A stretch of DNA of 64,000 nt from an uncultured Muribaculaceae bacterium (GTDB taxonomy: Bacteria > Bacteroidota > Bacteroidia > Bacteroidales > Muribaculaceae): contig CAJTYH010000009.1 of NCBI GenBank assembly GCA_910583675.1, positions 5,980-69,979 on the forward strand. Direction: 5' to 3'. Under the pieces are notes generated by a model. That model was not told the origin of the DNA. It searched no databases and was given only the letters and a program-made list of their open reading frames with translations. This document shows, piece after piece, positions 61,041-64,000 of the stretch (within the stretch, counting starts at the first letter, position 1; every line of letters begins with the position of its first letter). Position numbers and translations under genes: made by a program.

Positions 61041-62066
61041 ATGTCGGAAGCCATCCTGGCCATAGTGATGAAGCTGACCCTGGTCATGGCCGGGGAGCAA
61101 GAAGCCACGCTCCTCTTCGCGGGAGATGCCATGATGCATCAGGCGCAGATAGATGCCGCCCATAGCCTCGCCGAAGGAAAGGGCTACGATTATTCGGCAT
61201 GTTTCGAGCCTATAGAACCACTGATAGCCCAAGCCGACTATGCGGTCGTGAACCTTGAGACACCGATAGGCACCGGGAATTTCACGGGATACCCATGTTT
61301 CAACTCCCCGGTGGAATATGTGCATGCGCTCTCCGATGCCGGTTTCGACCTCTTCCTCACAGCAAACAACCATACGCTTGACCGACGGGACAATGGACTA
61401 AGGCATACGATAGCCACCCTTGATTCACTCCGTCTGCCACACATCGGCACATATTCCAATCCGGCAGAACGGTCACGCCGTATACCATACCTGGCCAATG
61501 TAAACGGTTTCAAGATAGGTTTCTTGAATTACACCTATGGCACCAATGGCTTCAGCATACAATCGGATGCCGTCGTGGATTACATAGACCGCGAACAGAT
61601 AAGCCGCGACATAGAGGCCACACGTTCCGCCGGGGCAGAACTCCTTGTGGTCGCCATGCATTGGGGAGAAGAATATCGCCTGTTGCCGGTGGCAAGCGAG
61701 AAGTCGCTCGCCGACTTCCTCGTAAGCAAAGGGGTGGACATGGTGATAGGCGGCCATCCGCACGTGGTGCAACCATATGAGATGCGTACCAACCCTGCTA
61801 CTGGGAAAAAAGCGCTTGTGGTCTACTCCCTCGGCAATCTCATCTCCAACATGAAGACACGCGACACACGAGGAGGAGCACTTGCCGTCGTAAAGCTCAC
61901 TCGCGACAGCATCGGAAATCCGACAGTATCAGACGCACGCTACGAACTTGTCTTCACCGTACCTCCCCACGGCAACCCGTCCAAGAACTTCGTAGTATAC
62001 CCTATTGACAGCGTACCCGCCCCATGGCAATCCGCCGCTGATGCCTTCAGGAAAGCACTCAAATAG
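61041..62066 (+). CDS. CapA-family (poly-gamma-glutamate capsule type) protein
   Basis: The 341-residue protein has the PGA_cap metallophosphoesterase-like fold: LLFAGDAMMHQAQ, VNLETPIGTGNF, LTANNHTLDR, VAMHWGEEYRLLP and GGHPHVVQPYEM are all at expected positions. Bacillus CapA acts in poly-gamma-glutamate capsule making, but many Bacteroidetes homologues occur without capsule genes and their role is unknown. A clear signal peptide is not seen. The gene starts 26 bases after folD with AAGG at 61033-61036. Confidence 0.85.
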   Translation: MSEAILAIVMKLTLVMAGEQEATLLFAGDAMMHQAQIDAAHSLAEGKGYDYSACFEPIEPLIAQADYAVVNLETPIGTGNFTGYPCFNSPVEYVHALSDAGFDLFLTANNHTLDRRDNGLRHTIATLDSLRLPHIGTYSNPAERSRRIPYLANVNGFKIGFLNYTYGTNGFSIQSDAVVDYIDREQISRDIEATRSAGAELLVVAMHWGEEYRLLPVASEKSLADFLVSKGVDMVIGGHPHVVQPYEMRTNPATGKKALVVYSLGNLISNMKTRDTRGGALAVVKLTRDSIGNPTVSDARYELVFTVPPHGNPSKNFVVYPIDSVPAPWQSAADAFRKALK

Positions 62067-62147
62067 CCCAATGAAATTGCTAATCCAAGAGTCTTTACAT
62101 CATTAACACTGTTTAACTATTGGGGGGGTAATTATATGGTTTTGTTG

Positions 62148-62155
62148 TACCTTTG
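62148..62155 (+). promoter_or_regulatory. -7 element of the lipoprotein gene at 62194
   Basis: TACCTTTG is an exact TAnnTTTG match, 38 bases before the ATG. A -33 TTTG is not at the proper distance; a G run lies at 62122-62128. Confidence 0.6.
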
Positions 62156-62193
62156 CGCAATTAAAAACCAAATTTAACAACACACCAATCAAC

Positions 62194-63246
62194 ATGAAAA
62201 AATTAATAAGGCTCTTGGTATTGCCGTTGACAGCAATAACATTGCTCATTGGCTCTTCAGCATGCAGCAACGAAAAAGATGACGAGATCATCACCCCTGC
62301 TCCAGATGGATTCGCTAAAGATCTAATCGGCGAATGGGAAATCGCGGGATTTGGTACTGTAACTTTCAACGGGGACGGTACCGGCTTCATGACCATAGAT
62401 GACATGGACGAGGAGGAAATGGCTGTCAAATCAAAAATGGCCCCCATGTTGTCAAGAGGAAGCTATACCGTACGATTCACATGGAACTACAATCCCACAA
62501 CCCATAAGATCAACTTCGATCTTGAGGGTGAATCCATGACCTGGACAGTCATTGATTACCACAACGGTGTCATTGAGATCATTGATGACGAAGGCGAATC
62601 GCTTACCATCAACCGAAAAGGCGAATCTCCCGATCAGCCGGTTCTTCCTGAATACACCATCGGGCCGGCAGAATGGCTCATAGGGAAATGGGGAGTGGCA
62701 GGAAGTGTCCAGTATGAGTTTACCGAAAACGGATTCATGCGCCAATACTACCTTGACAGTGAGGATGGCTGGAAATATGAGTCCACGCCATATACCTACA
62801 ATGAAGACCTACATCTCATAACATTCAAGGAATCCTATCAAAACTTTAACGTGACAGCCCTTACAAAGGAATACATCCGTCTTGGAAGTGGCGAATACAA
62901 CTTCTTCCTCTCAAGGATATCCGATGATGAAACTTTCACTGTAGGATCGCTTTCCTTGATATATGACAAGACATTGGTGGCTATGGGAGTCGCCTCACTT
63001 GATGACGAGCCGGTGACCATGAGCATGACTATTTTTGCCAACAAGACCATCACAATGCTGCCTGGAGGAAAAATGAACTACTCCTACGATGCTAATACCC
63101 ATATCCTTACATTGTCAATGTTCGGGGAAGAAGTTCGCAAAATGAAGATAATCAACCTCACTTCCACCGATCTCATTTTCGAATGGATCCCTGAAGAGGA
63201 CGATACTGAGGGCACAATTTCCCGCATGGAATACCGCGTCCTTTAA
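62194..63246 (+). CDS. Lipoprotein with lipocalin-like repeats
   Basis: The 350-residue protein has a lipoprotein signal with C24 (SSAC). Two to three beta-rich repeats follow, each starting with a W-containing strand (LIGEWEIAGFGTVTFNGDGTG near 44-64, and LIGKWGVAGSVQYEFTENG near 160-178), as in lipocalin-like domains of Bacteroidetes. The ligand and role are unknown. It has its own promoter and a terminator. Confidence 0.7.
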   Translation: MKKLIRLLVLPLTAITLLIGSSACSNEKDDEIITPAPDGFAKDLIGEWEIAGFGTVTFNGDGTGFMTIDDMDEEEMAVKSKMAPMLSRGSYTVRFTWNYNPTTHKINFDLEGESMTWTVIDYHNGVIEIIDDEGESLTINRKGESPDQPVLPEYTIGPAEWLIGKWGVAGSVQYEFTENGFMRQYYLDSEDGWKYESTPYTYNEDLHLITFKESYQNFNVTALTKEYIRLGSGEYNFFLSRISDDETFTVGSLSLIYDKTLVAMGVASLDDEPVTMSMTIFANKTITMLPGGKMNYSYDANTHILTLSMFGEEVRKMKIINLTSTDLIFEWIPEEDDTEGTISRMEYRVL

Positions 63247-63268
63247 CCTACACCATATCGCATACACC

Positions 63269-63306
63269 AAGCGCCTCCCGATCTTGTTGAAAGTCCGGAG
63301 GCGCTT
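63269..63306. terminator. Terminator between the lipoprotein gene and a convergent gene
   Basis: AAGCGCCTCC and GGAGGCGCTT pair perfectly with an 18-base loop. The T tract is poor (ATGTTATCTTC), so it may act in both directions. Confidence 0.7.
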
Positions 63307-63350
63307 ATGTTATCTTCGTTCATGTAGTGATTTTCACCCCAAGGGCATCA

Positions 63351-63860
63351 TTACTTTTTAACCGTTTCCGACTCGAAATCCTCCACGATCACCTTGCCAT
63401 TATCATTGCGCAGCTTGAATGTGGTGCTTCCACGATGTCCCATATCGGAATATGCCACCTTGAATCCCCCATTGCATGGATATATGGACAAGACCGATGA
63501 TTCGTCTTCGGGGCCATCCTGAAAACCTGTTCTCAGAAGCCATAGCGCATAACCCTCACCGTCCATGTCATACCCTTTTTTAAGTCTGGTCAGGACACTG
63601 TCTGCAAAATGATCCTCCAGACCCTCCAGACCACACCCGCCAAATACATGCTTCTCATACAGCTCCCTTAGGAAACGAATCTCATCGCATGCACATGAAT
63701 CCTTTGGAGACTCCCTTTCTCCGGCGGCACAACAAGAATGTATCCCCACATTCGAAAGCCTTGTATCGCCTGACTTGGTATCCTCCGTCTTCGCACTTAC
63801 TGCTGCGACAAAAACGCAGCTTGCAATCAATGGAAAAATGATATTCTTAATCTTATTCAT
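63351..63860 (-). CDS. Secreted cysteine-containing protein of unknown function
   Basis: The 169-residue product begins with a signal peptide (about residues 1-23). The mature part has six cysteines, three of them clustered in two pairs (HSCCAAGE, SCACDEI) plus two further on. A C-terminal beta-rich stretch (GGFKVAYSDMGHRGSTTFKLRNDNGKVIVEDFE) resembles small exported proteins of the DUF3828 type, but the match is weak. I cannot assign a function. Confidence 0.55.
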   Translation of the reverse strand: MNKIKNIIFPLIASCVFVAAVSAKTEDTKSGDTRLSNVGIHSCCAAGERESPKDSCACDEIRFLRELYEKHVFGGCGLEGLEDHFADSVLTRLKKGYDMDGEGYALWLLRTGFQDGPEDESSVLSIYPCNGGFKVAYSDMGHRGSTTFKLRNDNGKVIVEDFESETVKK

Positions 63861-63895
63861 GATTTAGAATCGGTGGTTTAGAGGTTATGGTTATA

Positions 63896-63941
63896 AAATA
63901 TTTGGGAATGGATAGCTTAAGCTATCCATTCCCAAATATTT
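63896..63941 (-). terminator. 46-bp perfect palindrome after the tRNA gene
   Basis: Bases 63896-63941 form a perfect inverted repeat centred on CTTAAG with no loop. It starts 7 bases past the 3' end of the tRNA on the minus strand, and on that strand is followed by TTTTATAACC. It is most likely the tRNA transcription terminator, of unusual length. Confidence 0.7.
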
Positions 63942-63947
63942 GGCGAG

Positions 63948-64000
63948 TAGCGAATCCGGGAATCGAACCCGGGTCTCCACCGTGAGAGGGTGGCGTGCTA
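63948..64000 (-). tRNA. tRNA-Glu(CTC), 5' end outside window
   Basis: The minus strand shows an anticodon stem CCACC/GGTGG with loop CTCTCAC, hence anticodon CTC (glutamate). The T arm CCGGG-TTCGATT-CCCGG follows after a 4-base variable loop, then the 3' acceptor strand ATTCGCT and discriminator A. The D arm is cut by the window end. CCA is not encoded, as usual in this phylum. Confidence 0.88.

Overview
The window looks like a chromosomal segment of a gut Bacteroidales bacterium, most likely close to the Muribaculaceae (family level is inference). Three lines of evidence support this. Many genes are preceded by the Bacteroidetes sigma-ABfr promoter (TTTG near -33, TAnnTTTG near -7), often without a clear Shine-Dalgarno site. 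The protein repertoire is typical: Ser-type sulfatases, OadG/MmdA succinate decarboxylation, a BioG-BioC fusion, Rho with a long disordered insertion, and DUF3108/DUF4136/DUF3943 envelope proteins. Secreted proteins carry SusG-era signal peptides and C-terminal sorting-like tails. No prophage, transposase, CRISPR array or rRNA is visible.

Layout. 0.4-6.5 kb: gyrA, a TPR protein and, convergent behind a 62-bp perfect palindrome, rho. 7.0-10.8 kb: a ThiE-like protein, kdsB and an M16-like protein, convergent with a DUF3943 protein. 10.9-15.1 kb: a LolC/E-type permease, rsfS, ftsH. 15.4-18.2 kb: a TM2 protein, a small ORF, and agmatine deiminase plus N-carbamoylputrescine amidase (agmatine to putrescine). 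18.3-23.6 kb: an accessory-looking stretch with a DUF4435 ATPase, a lipoprotein, a secreted protein and a RhuM-Fic gene bracketed by two related palindromes. 23.7-30.0 kb: two sulfatases in one operon, one fused to two near-identical beta-helix modules. 30.2-33.3 kb: a SecB-like protein, two DUF3108 paralogues, a GH43-like protein. 33.3-35.0 kb: tdk and an EamA transporter. 35.2-39.7 kb: the biotin operon bioA-bioF-bioGC-bioD. 39.8-47.0 kb: a DEDDy exonuclease, prolyl oligopeptidase, a BamE-like lipoprotein, an MBL hydrolase, GH35 beta-galactosidase. 47.2-51.8 kb: mce-mmdA-oadG-bccP-oadB, the propionate-forming sodium-pump decarboxylase operon. 52.1-57.1 kb: a GH13 enzyme convergent with an EF-G paralogue whose GTPase motifs are degraded. 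57.5-63.2 kb: panC-panD-ffh-folD-capA and a lipoprotein. The right edge has a secreted hypothetical, a 46-bp perfect palindrome and a truncated tRNA-Glu(CTC) on the minus strand.

Functionally the region mixes core information processing (gyrA, rho, rsfS, ftsH, ffh, EF-G paralogue) and cofactor synthesis (biotin, pantothenate, folate) with glycan foraging (sulfatases, GH35, GH43-like, GH13) and fermentation to propionate. Biotin made by the bio operon would be attached to the carrier protein encoded at 50.2 kb. The most unusual items are the palindrome-bracketed RhuM-Fic cassette, the sulfatase with duplicated beta-helices, the AT-hook-bearing Rho, the EF-G paralogue lacking the catalytic histidine, GyrA with both quinolone-anchor positions replaced by glycine, and the ATPase-DUF4435 protein. 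All start sites, promoters and terminators were assigned by eye; no alignments or folding programs were run.
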